Assembly (NCBI RefSeq): GCF_000155975.1
Contig: NZ_GG730300.1
Span: forward strand, 660,159-724,158
Direction of reading: 5' to 3'
DNA from: Citrobacter youngae ATCC 29220
GTDB lineage: Bacteria > Pseudomonadota > Gammaproteobacteria > Enterobacterales > Enterobacteriaceae
Length of the DNA stretch: 64,000 nucleotides
Within the stretch, counting starts at the first letter, position 1; each line of letters opens with the position of its first letter. A program made the position numbers and the translations under genes. Of this stretch, positions 1 to 8,861 are shown in pieces. The notes below the pieces were generated by a model. The model had not been told where the DNA came from, searched no databases, and saw only the letters and a program-made list of their open reading frames with translations.

Positions 1-570
1 CACCAGTGGGTCTACTTTCGTCCGCGCGCCTACTGGCAGGAGTGGCTGGCCTGGCCGGCCATTTTTGCCCAGACCGGTTTCTTTCGCCCTGATGAAGCGC
101 ATCAACCGCATTTTAATGAACTGTTTGGGCAGATCATCAACGCCGGGCAGGGGGAAGGACGCTATTCGGAACTGCTGGCGATTAATTTGCTGGAGCAATT
201 ATTACTCCGACGTATGGAAGCCATTAATGAGTCGCTGCACCCGCCTATGGACAACCGCGTTCGCGATGCCTGCCAGTACATCAGCGATCATCTGGCGGAC
301 AGCAATTTTGATATTGCCAGCGTCGCGCAGCATGTCTGTCTGTCACCTTCCCGTTTGTCGCACCTGTTCCGCCAGCAACTGGGCATCAGCGTATTAAGCT
401 GGCGTGAGGATCAGCGTATCAGCCAGGCGAAGCTACTGCTGAGTACCACACGTATGCCTATCGCCACGGTGGGGCGCAACGTTGGCTTTGATGACCAGCT
501 CTATTTCTCTCGCGTTTTCAAAAAATGTACCGGCGCCAGTCCGAGCGAGTTCCGCGCTGGATGTGAATAA
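1..570 (+). CDS. araC: Arabinose operon regulator AraC, C-terminal part
   Basis: The window opens inside this gene; 189 residues remain before the TAA. It encodes the dual regulator of arabinose catabolism, which loops or activates DNA depending on L-arabinose. The first residues, HQW, match E. coli AraC around Trp95, a sugar-contacting residue, so about 92 residues lie off the edge. The end of the cupin domain and dimer helix is followed by the interdomain linker (ESLHPPMDN, about residues 169-177) and then the two helix-turn-helix units of the AraC/XylS family. The protein stops after RAGCE, giving an estimated total of 281 residues. That is shorter than E. coli AraC (292) and like Salmonella and Citrobacter. 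The divergent araBAD operon would lie to the left, outside the window. Confidence 0.95.
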   Translation, partial: HQWVYFRPRAYWQEWLAWPAIFAQTGFFRPDEAHQPHFNELFGQIINAGQGEGRYSELLAINLLEQLLLRRMEAINESLHPPMDNRVRDACQYISDHLADSNFDIASVAQHVCLSPSRLSHLFRQQLGISVLSWREDQRISQAKLLLSTTRMPIATVGRNVGFDDQLYFSRVFKKCTGASPSEFRAGCE

Positions 571-689
571 AAAGTGAATGATGTGTCCTGAAAGTTGTCA
601 TAACTGGCAAACTATTCAGACAATTGATGGCTTGACGAAGTTGAGAAGGGTTATCAAAATCCCTGCTTCGTAAATCTGACGGACACATT

Positions 690-1457
690 ATGCAAGCATT
701 GCTGGAACACTTTATTCTCCAGTCCGCCCTGTACTCTCTGATCGCCGTACTTCTGGTGGCTTTTCTGGAGTCGCTGGCGCTGGTTGGCCTGATTCTGCCC
801 GGTACCGTGATGATGGCGGGGCTGGGAGCGCTGATTGGCAGTGGCGAACTGAATTTCTGGCATGCCTGGCTTGCGGGCATCGTCGGTTGCCTGCTGGGGG
901 ACTGGATCTCCTTCTGGTTGGGCTGGCGCTTTAAAAAGCCGCTGCACCGTTGGTCGTTCATGAAAAAGAACAAGGCGTTGCTGGATAAAACGGAGCACGC
1001 GCTGCACCAACACAGCATGTTTACCATTCTGGTGGGGCGTTTTGTCGGCCCAACGCGTCCGCTGGTACCGATGGTGGCGGGCATGCTGGATCTGCCTGTC
1101 GCAAAATTTATTGTCCCAAATATTATTGGCTGCGTACTGTGGCCGCCGTTCTATTTCCTGCCGGGTATTTTGGCGGGGGCGGCAATCGATATTCCTTCCG
1201 ATATGCAGAGCGGGGATTTCAAATGGCTGCTGCTGGCGACGGCGCTGCTGCTTTGGGTCGGCGGTTGGTTTTGCTGGCGGCTGTGGCGCAGCGGCAAAGC
1301 GGCTGTCGATCGCTTAACCGCGTTTTTCCCCCGCAGCCGTTTGCTGTATCTGGCGCCGTTGACGTTAGGCGTTGGCGTGGTCGCGCTGGTGGCGTTACTG
1401 CGCCATCCGCTGATGCCGGTATATCTCGATATTTTGCGCAAGGTCGTGGGTTACTGA
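690..1457 (+). CDS. yabI: DedA-family membrane protein YabI
   Basis: Inner-membrane protein of the DedA/SNARE-associated (VTT) family, 255 residues against 254 in E. coli. Members of this family support membrane homeostasis and probably act as lipid scramblases or flippases; the exact role of YabI is unsettled. Family hallmarks visible: Glu27 and Pro37-Gly38 in the first re-entrant segment, Gly70-Asp71, and the Arg117...Arg123 pair in GRFVGPTRPLVP, which matches the paired essential arginines of the family. Several hydrophobic segments follow, and the C-terminus is a short helix. It sits alone between araC and the convergent thiBPQ operon, with a REP pair behind it. Confidence 0.93.
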   Translation: MQALLEHFILQSALYSLIAVLLVAFLESLALVGLILPGTVMMAGLGALIGSGELNFWHAWLAGIVGCLLGDWISFWLGWRFKKPLHRWSFMKKNKALLDKTEHALHQHSMFTILVGRFVGPTRPLVPMVAGMLDLPVAKFIVPNIIGCVLWPPFYFLPGILAGAAIDIPSDMQSGDFKWLLLATALLLWVGGWFCWRLWRSGKAAVDRLTAFFPRSRLLYLAPLTLGVGVVALVALLRHPLMPVYLDILRKVVGY

Positions 1458-1467
1458 CGACTCTTTT

Positions 1468-1549
1468 GCCGGATGGCGGCTTCGCCTTATCCGGCCTACA
1501 AAATGTGCGACCTGTAGGCCGGATAAGGCGTTCACGCCGTCATCCGGCA
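1468..1549. repeat. REP/BIME pair between yabI and thiQ
   Basis: Two facing REP units, at 1468-1499 (GCCGGATGGCG...TATCCGGCCTAC) and 1514-1549 (GTAGGCCGGATAAGGCG...CATCCGGCA), form a long stem-loop between convergent genes. Such elements protect 3' ends of mRNA and can act with gyrase or IHF. Here it can serve the 3' ends of both yabI and thiQ. Confidence 0.9.
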
Positions 1550-1554
1550 ACGCA

Positions 1555-2253
1555 TTATGCTTTAATGCCCAATAGCGCCGAGGCGCTGGCCTGACCGCGT
1601 AACAGTTCATCCGTTTTACCTTGCCACGCAATGCGTCCGTCGGCGACCACCATCGAGCGGGTCGCAATTCGCGCCGCGTCTTCGACGCTGTGGGAAACCA
1701 TCAGCAACGTAAGTTGCTTCTCGCGACAGACCTCGGCGACCAGCGTTAGCATCTCCTGACGCAGCGCGGGATCGAGGGCAGAAAACGGTTCATCGAGCAG
1801 CAAAACGGGTTGTTCGCGTACCAGGCAACGCGCCAGCGCCACGCGTTGTCTCTGCCCGCCGGAAAGTTCGCCGGGGAGTCTCTCCAGTAGCGAGTCGATC
1901 CCCATTTGTTGGGCGATGTGGCGCATTTTTTTCCGCTGCGATGCGTTAAGTTTCAATCCCGGATTAAGGCCCAGACCGATGTTTTGCCACACGCTCAGAT
2001 GGCTGAACAGGTTGTTCTCCTGAAACAGCATGGAAACGGGACGGCGTGAAGGGGGCGTGGCCGTGTGATCTTCGCCTTCAATCAGCATTGTGCCGCTGGC
2101 AGGCGCAAGAAAGCCGGCAATCAGATTCAAGAGCGTACTTTTCCCGGCGCCGCTGGGACCGAGTATTGCGACCTGCTCACCGCGCGCGACCGACAGCGTA
2201 AAACGCATGGGTAAATGGTGATAAAGCCATGTGATATCAATCAGTTTTAACAT
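1555..2253 (-). CDS. thiQ: Thiamine ABC importer, ATPase ThiQ
   Basis: ATP-hydrolysing subunit of the thiamine and thiamine pyrophosphate importer ThiBPQ, on the cytoplasmic face. The 232 residues carry Walker [10 protein letters not shown] (32-40), signature LSGGQ (130-134), Walker B VLLLDE (150-155), D-loop SALD (158-161) and the switch His188. An in-frame upstream codon exists, but the ATG of MLKL at 2253 gives the E. coli length. This start lies inside the end of thiP (17-base overlap), as expected for translational coupling. Last gene of the riboswitch-controlled thiBPQ operon. Confidence 0.95.
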   Translation of the reverse strand: MLKLIDITWLYHHLPMRFTLSVARGEQVAILGPSGAGKSTLLNLIAGFLAPASGTMLIEGEDHTATPPSRRPVSMLFQENNLFSHLSVWQNIGLGLNPGLKLNASQRKKMRHIAQQMGIDSLLERLPGELSGGQRQRVALARCLVREQPVLLLDEPFSALDPALRQEMLTLVAEVCREKQLTLLMVSHSVEDAARIATRSMVVADGRIAWQGKTDELLRGQASASALLGIKA

Positions 2254-3847
2254 TTCTACCCGGCAATTTCTCAATAACGGTAAACAGCGTAAAGCACAGG
2301 ATCAGCAGCAAGAGCGCCGTAACCGCGCCATCCTGACTGCGATAAGATCCAATCTGCTGATATAGATAAAACGGCAGGGTGCGGAAATCCTCATTGCCAA
2401 ATAACGCCACCACGCCAAAATCGCCAATCGACAGTACGCAGGCAAAAGCCATCGCCTGCGCCAGCGGGCGTTTCAGGGCCCGCAGTTCAACCACTTTCAG
2501 CCGCGACCATCCCTCAATTCCTAACGACTGGCACAACATGCTGTAGCGTGCGGTCACGTCACGCATTGGGTTTTCCAGCACCTTCAGCGCGTAGGGGATC
2601 GCCATCAGCGCATTGGTAAAAATCACAATGCCGTCGGCGGATTCAGGGAGTCCAATGGTGTTATTGAGCAGCAGAAAGAAGCCGGTTGCCAGCACGATGC
2701 CCGGCATGGCGAGGATCATCATGCCGCTAAGCTCCAGCGCCTGGCCTGCCAGCATCTGCTGTCGGGCGCGCAGTTCCCGGCTGCTCCATAACAGCATCAT
2801 GGTGAGTATGACGCACAAAGCCCCAGCCGCCAGCGCGATGCGCAGTGAGGTTCCCAGCGCCTGCCACAGTACCGGCTGCATAAGCACATCCAGTACATGG
2901 CGGTTAAGACCATCGACAATCACCGCCAGCAGCGGCGGCAGTAACAGCAACAGGGCCAGAATAATCAGCAGCGAGTCTGCCAGACGGCTGTGCAGACGAT
3001 CGTCGGGATCGCGCCAGCCCTGAACCAGCGTGGCGCCGGGGGCGATCGCGCGGCTCAGGCGTTGGCTCAACAGCACCAGCGCTAAACAGCAAACCATCTG
3101 GATCAGCGCCAGCATGGCCGCGCGGGCGGGATCGTAATCAAAATTCAGCGCCTGATAGATAGCCAGCTCAATGGTCGTTGCCTGCGGTCCGCCGCCCAGC
3201 GACAAAACGGTGGCGAAGCTGGCGAAGCACAGCATAAAGATGAGCGCGGCGACGGGAAGGATCTGCCGACGTAGCCACGGCCATTCGACAAAGCGGAAGA
3301 AATGCCAGCCGCGCATCCCCAACTGCGCGGCTAATTGTCTTTGCTCGCCGGGAATATTCTCCAGCGACTGTAACAGCAGACGGCTGGCCATCGGCAGATT
3401 GAAAAAAACGTGCGCCAGCAGAATGCCTTGCAAACCATAAGGGGAAAACGTCCACTCCAGCCCGAAGATATGCCAGAGCGAGGCCAGCCAGCCCTGACGG
3501 CCATATACGCTGAGAATACCGAAGACCGCAACCAGCACCGGCAGGATTAACGTCATCGCGCACAGGCGCAGCAGCGTGAGACGCCCAGGAAAGCGGCGAC
3601 GATAGAGCGCTCTGGCCAGGAAAATCGCCGGGATAACCGACAGCACAGCGGATAAAAACGCCTGCCAGAAAGAGAAGCGCACCACGTGCCACAGGTACTC
3701 GTCTCGCCACAGCGAGGGCCACTCCCCTTGCGGGGCGTTAAACCACAGCGCCAGAAACGCGGCCAGGGCGACAGCCACCATCGGCGTGGCGGCTGAAAGC
3801 CCAGGGATGAGCCAGCCGGGAATTAACGGCTGACGGCGCGTTGCCAT
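2237..3847 (-). CDS. thiP: Thiamine ABC importer, permease ThiP
   Basis: Membrane permease of the thiamine/TPP importer, 536 residues, the same length as E. coli ThiP. It is a fused permease with two BPD_transp_1 halves, each with about six membrane segments. EAA-type loops that dock ThiQ are visible near [23 protein letters not shown] in the first half and [22 protein letters not shown] in the second. The start [12 protein letters not shown] overlaps the end of thiB by 25 bases and its end overlaps thiQ, so the three proteins are translated as a coupled unit. Confidence 0.96.
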   Translation of the reverse strand: MATRRQPLIPGWLIPGLSAATPMVAVALAAFLALWFNAPQGEWPSLWRDEYLWHVVRFSFWQAFLSAVLSVIPAIFLARALYRRRFPGRLTLLRLCAMTLILPVLVAVFGILSVYGRQGWLASLWHIFGLEWTFSPYGLQGILLAHVFFNLPMASRLLLQSLENIPGEQRQLAAQLGMRGWHFFRFVEWPWLRRQILPVAALIFMLCFASFATVLSLGGGPQATTIELAIYQALNFDYDPARAAMLALIQMVCCLALVLLSQRLSRAIAPGATLVQGWRDPDDRLHSRLADSLLIILALLLLLPPLLAVIVDGLNRHVLDVLMQPVLWQALGTSLRIALAAGALCVILTMMLLWSSRELRARQQMLAGQALELSGMMILAMPGIVLATGFFLLLNNTIGLPESADGIVIFTNALMAIPYALKVLENPMRDVTARYSMLCQSLGIEGWSRLKVVELRALKRPLAQAMAFACVLSIGDFGVVALFGNEDFRTLPFYLYQQIGSYRSQDGAVTALLLLILCFTLFTVIEKLPGRNVKTD

Positions 3848-4806
3848 TCGTTAATCCATGTCTGACGTTGGGCGGCCACCTGCTGCGGGGTAAATTCCAG
3901 CGCGGTGGTCGGTTTATTCAGTTGCTCAAATCCGGACGGCAGGGCAACCTGCGTCACCGGATACATCCAGTTGCCGGTCGGAATCGCATTCTGGAATGCC
4001 GGAGACACCATAAATTTCAGGAATTTCTCCGCCAGCTCCGGCTGCTTGCTGGCCGCGGTGCGGGCGGCGACTTCCACCTGCAAATAGTGACCTTCACTAA
4101 AGTTGGCGGCGGCGTAGTTATCTTTTTTCTCGTCAATGATGTGATAAGCCGGAGAGGTGGTGTAGCTCAGTACCAGATCGCTTTCACCTTTCAGGAACAG
4201 GCCGTAGGCTTCGCTCCAGCCCTTGGTGACGGTGACGGTTTTGGCTGCCAGTTTCTGCCACGCCTCCGGCGCTTTGTCGCCATAAACTTTCTGCATCCAT
4301 AACAGCAGGCCCAGCCCCGGGGTGCTGGTGCGCGGATCCTGATAAATGACGCGCCATTTCTGATCGCTTTCGACCAGTTCTTTCAGGCTCTTTGGCGGGT
4401 TTTTCAGCTTATTTTTATCATAAACAAAGGCGAAGTAGCCGTAATCAAACGGGACAAAGGTGTCATTTTTCCAGCCGCCGGGCACGTTAACGGCGTCACC
4501 TGGTACACCGCTTTTGGCGAACAGTTTGGTTTGCGTGGCGGCTTCCAGCAGGTTGTTATCCAGCCCCAGCACGACGTCGGCTTTGCTGTTTTTTCCTTCC
4601 ATGCGCAGGCGGTTAAGCAGCGAGACGCCATCTTCCAGCGCGACCAGCTTCAGTTCGCAGTTGCAGTCAGCTTCAAAGGCTTTTTTGATTGTCGGGCCAG
4701 GGCCCCAGTCCGCGGCGAACGAATCGTAGGTATAGACGGTCAGTACCGGTTTGGCGAAGACAGGCGCTGCGCACAGCAGTAAAAGCGGAAGACATTTTTT
4801 AAACAC
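3823..4806 (-). CDS. thiB: Thiamine-binding periplasmic protein ThiB (TbpA)
   Basis: Periplasmic binding protein that captures thiamine, thiamine phosphate and TPP and delivers them to ThiPQ. The 327 residues begin at a GTG (4804-4806), preceded by TTGAGGTG four to seven bases upstream; a TTG four codons earlier is not a likely start. The signal peptide has a KK pair, a leucine core and cleavage after VFA (residue 18), so the mature protein begins KPVLTVYTYDSF. First gene of the operon; its ribosome site is part of the riboswitch expression platform. Confidence 0.96.
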   Translation of the reverse strand: MFKKCLPLLLLCAAPVFAKPVLTVYTYDSFAADWGPGPTIKKAFEADCNCELKLVALEDGVSLLNRLRMEGKNSKADVVLGLDNNLLEAATQTKLFAKSGVPGDAVNVPGGWKNDTFVPFDYGYFAFVYDKNKLKNPPKSLKELVESDQKWRVIYQDPRTSTPGLGLLLWMQKVYGDKAPEAWQKLAAKTVTVTKGWSEAYGLFLKGESDLVLSYTTSPAYHIIDEKKDNYAAANFSEGHYLQVEVAARTAASKQPELAEKFLKFMVSPAFQNAIPTGNWMYPVTQVALPSGFEQLNKPTTALEFTPQQVAAQRQTWINEWQRAVSR

Positions 4807-4836
4807 TTTGCACCTCAAGAGTTGGGTGGCAAAGGA

Positions 4837-4930
4837 CTTGAGCTACAGCCTCAAATCCCTTCGCCGGCATTATCCGGATCAGGTTCGACGGGTATCTCTC
4901 AGCCAGCATATTGCATAGCACCCCGTTGAG
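4837..4930 (-). promoter_or_regulatory. TPP riboswitch (THI element) before thiB
   Basis: Read on the minus strand, the segment holds the thiamine riboswitch signature: ACGGGGTGC, then GGCTGAGAGATACCC (CTGAGA at 4897-4902), then GAACCTGATCCGGATAATGCC and GGCGAAGGGA. It binds TPP in the thiBPQ leader and lowers importer expression when the cofactor is plentiful. In E. coli the same leader fragment is also recorded as the small RNA SroA. Downstream, CTTGAG/TTGAG at 4837-4842 can pair either with CTCAA at 4850-4854 or with the thiB ribosome site, a likely switch. Confidence 0.93.
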
Positions 4931-4939
4931 AACGGCGTT

Positions 4940-4968
4940 AGTGTAGTGATTTTGTTGCCGGGCAGCAA
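4940..4968 (-). promoter_or_regulatory. Probable thiBPQ promoter
   Basis: On the minus strand, TTGCTG (4963-4968) and TACACT (4940-4945) are separated by 17 bases, just upstream of the riboswitch. This is the only reasonable sigma-70 match between sgrR and the riboswitch. Confidence 0.5.
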
Positions 4969-4982
4969 TTAAGAGCTGGCTC

Positions 4983-6638
4983 TTATGGATCCGGCGGCGC
5001 AAACCATGCCGATTTAAAATCAAACCAGCCGAGGGTATTCATGCGCAGGCCGCGCATACTGCGCTGTCCCTGAATGATCAGCCAGTGGTGGATCAACGGC
5101 ACAATGGCCTTCGTGGCGAGCAGTTGCTGGCACCACGCCGCCAGGCTCATTTCGCCCGTTCGCCAGCGGGCGGCATCGTTTTCCCAGTCGCGCGAGACAC
5201 AGTTTTGCAGCAGCGGGACTTCGCACAAATGCGCGAACAGCGAGAAGTCCAGCGGTAGGGTAAAGTTGGCGCTGTTCAGCCAGATATCGCTGACTATTTC
5301 ACCCGCATGCCATTGATCGTAGTCGATCTCCTGAATAATCAACTGCACCTGATGCTCCGCCAGCAGCGTCTTCATGATCTGCGCGATAATCCGATGTTCG
5401 ATGTGATCGCGATAGTAAGTGATCGTCAGCGTCTCCAGCCCGGCAGGTTTTTCGCCATGCCCTGGTCTGGCATGGTGCCAGCGGGGCAGTAATCCGTAGG
5501 CAGGAAACCAGTGCCGCTGATATTGTTCGTCAGCGTGGTAGATCAAATTGGTTGGCGAGAGAATGCGGCTTACCCATTCGCGGACCTCCTGATTCGCGCC
5601 ACGGTGGGCGCGCGCATCAAACAGCAGGTAGTAGCATCCCTCTTCAAGGCGGCTTTCAATCGCCTTTTCATCCTCGGTGGGGCCTTTTAGCGTCAGGCCG
5701 CCGCCCGGCTCTTCGCCGATATCCGGCAGCACCCAGACGTTAACTTCGTCGATCAGTGCCCGGTAGCCAAAGTAATCATCAAACGCGTGGATTTTCAGTT
5801 GGTTATTGGTATTGCGCATCACCGCATACGGACCGGTGCCAATCGGATGGCTGGAGAAATTATTCAGCGTTTCCCATTCCCGCGGCAGGATCATGGCGGG
5901 GACTTGCCCCAGTAGCCAGGGAAGCCAGCGGTCCGGTTGGGCAAGATGGATATCCAACGTCCAGGCGGTGGGCGAGACGATCTGCGTGATGTGCGAGTAC
6001 AGCGGCAGAGCGTTAATGCGCTCCAGCGAGGCGATCACATCGTCCATTTCCAGCTCGCGGCCATGATGAAAATGGATCCCCGGGCGCAGGAAGAATCGCC
6101 AGTGTAAAGGTGAAATCTGCTGCCAGTGATGGGCAATATCCGCTTCCAGTTCCCCATTTTCCTCATTTACCCGAATTAAGGCGCTGAAGATTTGCCGGGC
6201 GATGTGGGTTTCGGAGCGGCGTAAGGCCGTGCCGGGCAGCAGGTTGCGCATGGGACGATAGTAGAGCACGCGCATGATGTGCCGCCCCTGACGAAAGCTG
6301 CGGCCCAGATGAGACACCAGCATTTGCCGCACGGCCGTTTTGTCGCCCACCAGCTGCACCAGTTGATCGATGCGATCCTGTTCCAGCAGGTCTTCTGCCC
6401 GCTGCTGCTGGAGCGCCAGCCCGGTATAGAGGAATGTCAGACGTGAGCGTTTACCTCGCCCAACCTCGGCTTCCCACGTTAACCAGCCGCGTTCCTGCAT
6501 GGTGTTGAGCAGAGTGCGCATGTGACGGCGCGAGCAGCTTAGCAGCTCTGCCAGCTCGTTCAGCGTTGTGTCCTGGGTTTTGCCGTCACAGCATTGCCAC
6601 AGACGGATGAACTGTTGTTGCAAACGACCAGAAGACAT
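4983..6638 (-). CDS. sgrR: SgrR, activator of the glucose-phosphate stress RNA
   Basis: Transcription activator of sgrS during sugar-phosphate stress, 551 residues, identical in length to E. coli SgrR. The N-terminal region (about 1-115) is a winged helix with an HTH near [22 protein letters not shown]. The remaining part resembles periplasmic solute-binding proteins (SBP_bac_5) but has no signal peptide, so it acts as a cytoplasmic sensor of a small molecule. Divergent from SgrS with a 67-base gap, where SgrR binds and also represses itself. Note the C-terminal SAWFAPPDP, conserved with E. coli. Confidence 0.95.
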   Translation of the reverse strand: MSSGRLQQQFIRLWQCCDGKTQDTTLNELAELLSCSRRHMRTLLNTMQERGWLTWEAEVGRGKRSRLTFLYTGLALQQQRAEDLLEQDRIDQLVQLVGDKTAVRQMLVSHLGRSFRQGRHIMRVLYYRPMRNLLPGTALRRSETHIARQIFSALIRVNEENGELEADIAHHWQQISPLHWRFFLRPGIHFHHGRELEMDDVIASLERINALPLYSHITQIVSPTAWTLDIHLAQPDRWLPWLLGQVPAMILPREWETLNNFSSHPIGTGPYAVMRNTNNQLKIHAFDDYFGYRALIDEVNVWVLPDIGEEPGGGLTLKGPTEDEKAIESRLEEGCYYLLFDARAHRGANQEVREWVSRILSPTNLIYHADEQYQRHWFPAYGLLPRWHHARPGHGEKPAGLETLTITYYRDHIEHRIIAQIMKTLLAEHQVQLIIQEIDYDQWHAGEIVSDIWLNSANFTLPLDFSLFAHLCEVPLLQNCVSRDWENDAARWRTGEMSLAAWCQQLLATKAIVPLIHHWLIIQGQRSMRGLRMNTLGWFDFKSAWFAPPDP

Positions 6639-6737
6639 AAAAGGGGAACTCCCGCAAAAAATTCAGCAATTTTATTATCCCTATATTAAGCCAATAATAG
6701 ATTCCGATGAAGCGATGAGACAACGAAGGAGTCATCT

Positions 6738-6860
6738 ATGCGTCAGTTCTGGTTGAAGTACTTTACCGCGACGGAGAAATCGTCCTGGTTGGCTTGCCTG
6801 AGCGCACCGCAGCGCTTAAAGATGCTCGAGGAACTGATGCAGTGGGAGGTGACAGCCTGA
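6738..6860 (+). CDS. sgrT: SgrT, small inhibitor of glucose PTS
   Basis: A 40-residue peptide encoded inside SgrS, starting MRQFWLKYFTATEKSSW and ending MQWEVTA. Its ATG is preceded by GAAGGAGTCATCT, a strong ribosome site. SgrT blocks the EIICB-Glc transporter PtsG directly, complementing the RNA's effect on ptsG mRNA. The Trp/aromatic N-terminal helix and LSAPQRLKMLEELMQWE segment match the family. Position inside SgrS and similarity to known SgrT make the call firm despite the small size. Confidence 0.93.
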   Translation: MRQFWLKYFTATEKSSWLACLSAPQRLKMLEELMQWEVTA

Positions 6861-6918
6861 CTCCTGAATTGGGATTTGCAGACATCATGTGTGACTGAGT
6901 ATTGGTGTTAATCGCCGC

Positions 6919-6948
6919 GCCAGCAGGTATTATCTGCTGGCTTTTTTT
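6919..6948 (+). terminator. SgrS rho-independent terminator
   Basis: GCCAGCAG-GTATTAT-CTGCTGGC stem followed by seven T. The U-tail is also needed for Hfq binding in SgrS. Any setA transcription from the sgrS promoter must read through it. Confidence 0.9.
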
Positions 6949-6976
6949 CGTTTCAGCTGCGCTTAAAAGGAAAGAT

Positions 6977-8155
6977 ATGCTCTGGATTATGACGATGGGA
7001 CGGCGCCTCAACGGCGTTTACGCCGCATTTATGCTGGTTGCTTTTATGATGGGCGTGGCCGGAGCGTTGCAGGCTCCCACGCTAAGCCTGTTTCTGAGCC
7101 GTGAAGTCGGAGCGCAGCCATTTTGGGTCGGGCTGTTTTATACCGTCAACGCTATTGCCGGGATCGGGGTCAGCCTGGGTCTGGCGAAACGATCCGATAG
7201 CCAGGGCGATCGGCGCAAACTGATCATGTTCTGCTGCCTGATGGCTATCGCGAATGCGCTGCTGTTTGCCTTTAACCGCCACTATCTCACGCTGATCACC
7301 TGTGGTGTGCTGCTGGCCTCGCTGGCGAATACCGCCATGCCGCAGCTGTTTGCGCTGGCGCGGGAATATGCCGATAGCTCGGCGCGTGAAGTGGTGATGT
7401 TTAGCTCGGTGATGCGTGCGCAGCTTTCGCTGGCCTGGGTGATTGGGCCGCCGCTGGCCTTTATGCTGGCGCTGAATTACGGCTTCACGGCGATGTTCTC
7501 CATTGCCGCAGGCATTTTTGCCATTAGCCTCGTGCTAATCGCGCTGATACTGCCGTCAGTGGCCAGGGTGGAGCAACCCGTCGATGTGCCGTTGGAACAG
7601 GCCGGCGGTTGGCAGGACAAAAATGTACGCATGCTGTTTATTGCCTCCACGCTGATGTGGACCTGCAACACCATGTACATCATCGATATGCCGCTGTGGA
7701 TTAGCCTGGAACTGGGGTTACCGGACAAGCTGGCCGGGATCCTGATGGGGACCGCGGCCGGGCTGGAAATTCCGGCGATGATTCTGGCGGGCTACTACGT
7801 GAAACGCTTTGGCAAGCGGCGCATGATGCTCGCGGCCGTAGCGGCGGGCGTACTGTTTTATCTTGGTTTGATCTTCTTTCACAGCCGCACGGCGCTGCTG
7901 GTCCTGCAACTGTTTAACGCGGTGTTTATCGGCATTATCGCCGGAATAGGAATGCTGTGGTTTCAGGATCTGATGCCGGGGCGCGCGGGTTCTGCGACCA
8001 CATTGTTTACCAACAGTATTTCAACGGGCGTGATTCTGGCCGGAGTGATTCAGGGGGCGGTTGCCCAAAGCTACGGACATTTTGCCGTTTACTGGGTGAT
8101 TGCGGCGATTTCGGTGGTCACGCTGGTGATGACCGGGCGGGTGAAGGACGTTTAA
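6977..8155 (+). CDS. setA: Sugar efflux transporter SetA
   Basis: Major facilitator superfamily exporter of lactose, glucose analogues and related glycosides, 392 residues with about 12 membrane segments. The ATG at 6977 (MLWIMTMGRRLNGVYAAF) follows AAAGGAAAGAT and gives the same length as E. coli SetA; an upstream in-frame codon lies inside SgrS and is not used. The MFS signature loop is visible in LAKRSDSQGDRRK. It lies 28 bases behind SgrS and in E. coli shares its stress control, so it probably vents sugar or sugar derivatives that build up during phosphosugar stress. Confidence 0.95.
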   Translation: MLWIMTMGRRLNGVYAAFMLVAFMMGVAGALQAPTLSLFLSREVGAQPFWVGLFYTVNAIAGIGVSLGLAKRSDSQGDRRKLIMFCCLMAIANALLFAFNRHYLTLITCGVLLASLANTAMPQLFALAREYADSSAREVVMFSSVMRAQLSLAWVIGPPLAFMLALNYGFTAMFSIAAGIFAISLVLIALILPSVARVEQPVDVPLEQAGGWQDKNVRMLFIASTLMWTCNTMYIIDMPLWISLELGLPDKLAGILMGTAAGLEIPAMILAGYYVKRFGKRRMMLAAVAAGVLFYLGLIFFHSRTALLVLQLFNAVFIGIIAGIGMLWFQDLMPGRAGSATTLFTNSISTGVILAGVIQGAVAQSYGHFAVYWVIAAISVVTLVMTGRVKDV

Positions 8156-8162
8156 TCATGTT

Positions 8163-8235
8163 GCCGGATGCGCTGCGCTTATCCGGCCTACAGTTGGAGT
8201 GCGTTTGTAGGCCGGATAAGCGCAGCGCATCCGGC
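8163..8235. repeat. REP pair with perfect 30-base arms
   Basis: Arms at 8163-8192 (GCCGGATGCGCTGCGCTTAT...) and 8206-8235 are exact reverse complements over 30 bases with a 13-base loop. It lies between convergent setA and leuD, where it can shield both transcripts from 3' decay. Confidence 0.93.
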
Positions 8236-8245
8236 GTCACAATGA

Positions 8246-8851
8246 CTAGCGCATAAACGCGGGCTGTTTGTCTTCGTATTCGGTGATGGCGGCTTCGTGC
8301 TGCAGCGTCAGCCCGATGCTGTCCAGACCGTTCAGCATGCAGTGGCGACGGAAGTCGTCGATCTTAAAGCTGTAGGACTTATCGCCCGCTTTCACTACCT
8401 GCGCGACCAGATCCACTTCAAATGTAATCCCCGGATTGGCTTTGACGAGGTTGAACAGCTCATCGACCTGTTCGTCGCTTAATTTCACCGGCAGCAGTTG
8501 GTTATTGAAGCTGTTGCCGTAGAAAATGTCGGCGAAGCTTGGCGCAATCACCACTTTAAAACCGTAATCGGTCAGCGCCCACGGCGCGTGCTCGCGCGAA
8601 GAGCCACAGCCAAAGTTTTCCCGCGCCAGCAGAATCGATGCGCCTTTATATTCCGGAAAGTTCAGCACAAACTCTGGATTTGGCTGTTGACCCTTTTCGT
8701 CCAGGAAACGCCAGTCGTTAAACAGATGGGCGCCAAAACCGGTGCGCGTAACCTTCTGCAAAAACTGTTTAGGGATAATCGCATCGGTATCGACGTTGGC
8801 GGCATCCAGTGGGACAACCAGGCCGGTATGCTGGGTAAATTTCTCTGCCAT
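8246..8851 (-). CDS. leuD: Isopropylmalate isomerase small subunit LeuD
   Basis: Small subunit of 3-isopropylmalate dehydratase, which with LeuC isomerises 2- to 3-isopropylmalate in leucine synthesis. 201 residues, the same as E. coli. It forms the swivelling aconitase domain; the conserved substrate-loop region [18 protein letters not shown] is present. Last gene of leuABCD, ten bases after leuC. Confidence 0.97.
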   Translation of the reverse strand: MAEKFTQHTGLVVPLDAANVDTDAIIPKQFLQKVTRTGFGAHLFNDWRFLDEKGQQPNPEFVLNFPEYKGASILLARENFGCGSSREHAPWALTDYGFKVVIAPSFADIFYGNSFNNQLLPVKLSDEQVDELFNLVKANPGITFEVDLVAQVVKAGDKSYSFKIDDFRRHCMLNGLDSIGLTLQHEAAITEYEDKQPAFMR

Positions 8852-8861
8852 GGTAGTTTCC

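Larger units (their letters stand above)
6706..6948 (+). ncRNA. sgrS: SgrS small RNA
   Basis: Hfq-dependent RNA that base-pairs with ptsG and other sugar-transporter mRNAs when phosphosugars accumulate. The start is inferred from the GATGAAGC motif seen at the E. coli 5' end. The 3' part holds the conserved pairing segment GTGTGACTGAGTATTGGTGT (about 6891-6909) and ends with the terminator GCCAGCAG...CTGCTGGC (6919-6941) followed by T7. The 5' part encodes SgrT. About 243 bases, a little longer than the 227 of E. coli. Confidence 0.93.
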
